Shown in pieces: positions 6,149 through 6,594 of a DNA stretch of 6,594 bases. The DNA is taken from positions 1 through 6,594 of the forward strand of contig CABVCF010000095.1 of assembly GCA_902496775.1 (NCBI GenBank). Reading direction: 5' to 3'. The DNA is from an uncultured Collinsella sp. GTDB lineage: Bacteria > Actinomycetota > Coriobacteriia > Coriobacteriales > Coriobacteriaceae. Numbering within the stretch: position 1 is the first letter of the stretch; the number at the start of each line of letters is the position of its first letter. A model generated the notes under the pieces. It was not told the DNA's origin and made no database searches. It worked only from the letters and a program-made list of their open reading frames with translations. The position numbers and the translations under genes were made by a program.

Positions 6149-6594
6149 CTATAGCTCCTGCCCCAAGCGGACAAAGTGGGAAAAGTCGTTGGCGGCCACG
6201 GCGTCGTACACGGCGTCGACGGCCTCAAAGACTTCCGGGGACATGGGGTTGTAGAACTCCGTGTCGCCCGGCTGAATCCCTATGAAGACGATATCTTCGC
6301 ACGATTGCTCGATTTCCTCGATCAGAATCGACAAAGGGAGCGAATGCGTGGTGAACATCGACTTGCGGGCCACGTCACGTTTGTCGAGCAAGCGGATGGC
6401 GCCGACGGGCAGCGCCATGTCGGCGGCATCGACCAAAACCAAACGCGGCGGACGCTCGCGCTTGACCTCGATGATGTCGTCCTCGGGCGTTTGCCCACCG
6501 TCGATGGTGTACCAACCGGCGATGGGCGTGTCCTCCATCTTTTTGGAGAGCACGGGGCCGGCGGCATCGTCGGCACGCAGCACGCTTCCTGCCG
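6149..6594 (-). CDS. hycI: HycI-type hydrogenase maturation endopeptidase, 5' end cut by window edge
   Basis: This nickel-dependent protease removes the C-terminal tail of the hydrogenase 3-type large subunit (HycE) after the NiFe site is assembled; it acts in the cytoplasm. The frame is open to the window edge, giving 147 complete codons. Aligned by eye to the 156-residue E. coli HycI, only about seven N-terminal residues are missing. The three nickel-binding positions are kept with identical spacing: Asp in ADDAAGP (6566-6568, E. coli Asp16), Asp in VDAADM (6428-6430, Asp62) and His in TTHSLP (6344-6346, His90). Other matches are IDGGQTPEDDI and FIGIQPGDTEFYNPMS. The family GNxxxxDDGxGP reads GSVLRADDAAGP here, changing the Asn and the Gly after DD. 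A GTG at 6583 is internal valine, not the start. It is probably the penultimate gene of a hydrogenase operon beyond the window, followed by the channel gene. A hyc identity is more likely than HybD or HupD because of the strong HycI match. Confidence 0.9.
   Translation of the reverse strand, partial: AGSVLRADDAAGPVLSKKMEDTPIAGWYTIDGGQTPEDDIIEVKRERPPRLVLVDAADMALPVGAIRLLDKRDVARKSMFTTHSLPLSILIEEIEQSCEDIVFIGIQPGDTEFYNPMSPEVFEAVDAVYDAVAANDFSHFVRLGQEL

Noticed and set aside
5429..6154. Plus-strand open frame of 241 codons opposite the channel gene
   Set aside because: The His-, Gln- and Asp-rich product is the expected complement of a membrane-protein coding sequence, and there is no independent support for it.

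Overview
The window is GC-rich, gene-dense bacterial DNA with every supported gene on the minus strand. The genes are selB and selA (selenocysteine incorporation), a molybdopterin oxidoreductase, a formate/nitrite-family channel and a HycI-type hydrogenase maturation protease. High GC and this gene content (formate, hydrogen and selenium metabolism) fit an anaerobic actinobacterium of the Coriobacteriia, such as a Collinsella-like gut organism. That placement is inference from composition and gene mix, not from a marker gene.

In the direction of transcription (high to low coordinates), the window opens inside a hydrogenase 3-type maturation protease gene (6149-6594, missing only its first few codons). 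A FocA-like channel gene follows 39 bases later (5270-6109) and ends at a strong intrinsic terminator (5212-5247). Next is a 705-residue Mo/W-bis-pterin oxidoreductase (3030-5147) with a strong ribosome binding site but no obvious promoter. A 76-base gap with a plausible promoter leads to selA (1496-2953). Its stop codon overlaps the selB start in an ATGA junction, and selB (1-1499) runs out of the window lacking its C-terminal end.

The protease and channel look like the tail of a formate hydrogenlyase-type operon lying beyond 6594: HycI matures the hydrogenase large subunit and FocA moves formate across the membrane. SelA makes Sec-tRNA and SelB delivers it, as a selenocysteine formate dehydrogenase would require. 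The molybdenum enzyme between them is the puzzle. It has cysteine, encoded TGC, at the expected metal-ligand position, lacks the histidine that follows the ligand in formate dehydrogenases, resembles the thiosulfate/polysulfide reductase branch more than FdhF, and has no export signal or partner subunit in view.

I see no mobile element, CRISPR array, RNA gene or substantial repeat. No stretch over 300 bases lacks a gene; the two gaps of note (2954-3029 and 5148-5269) are described below. I find no clearly undescribed system; the best leads are the orphan molybdenum enzyme and the altered G4 motif of SelB.
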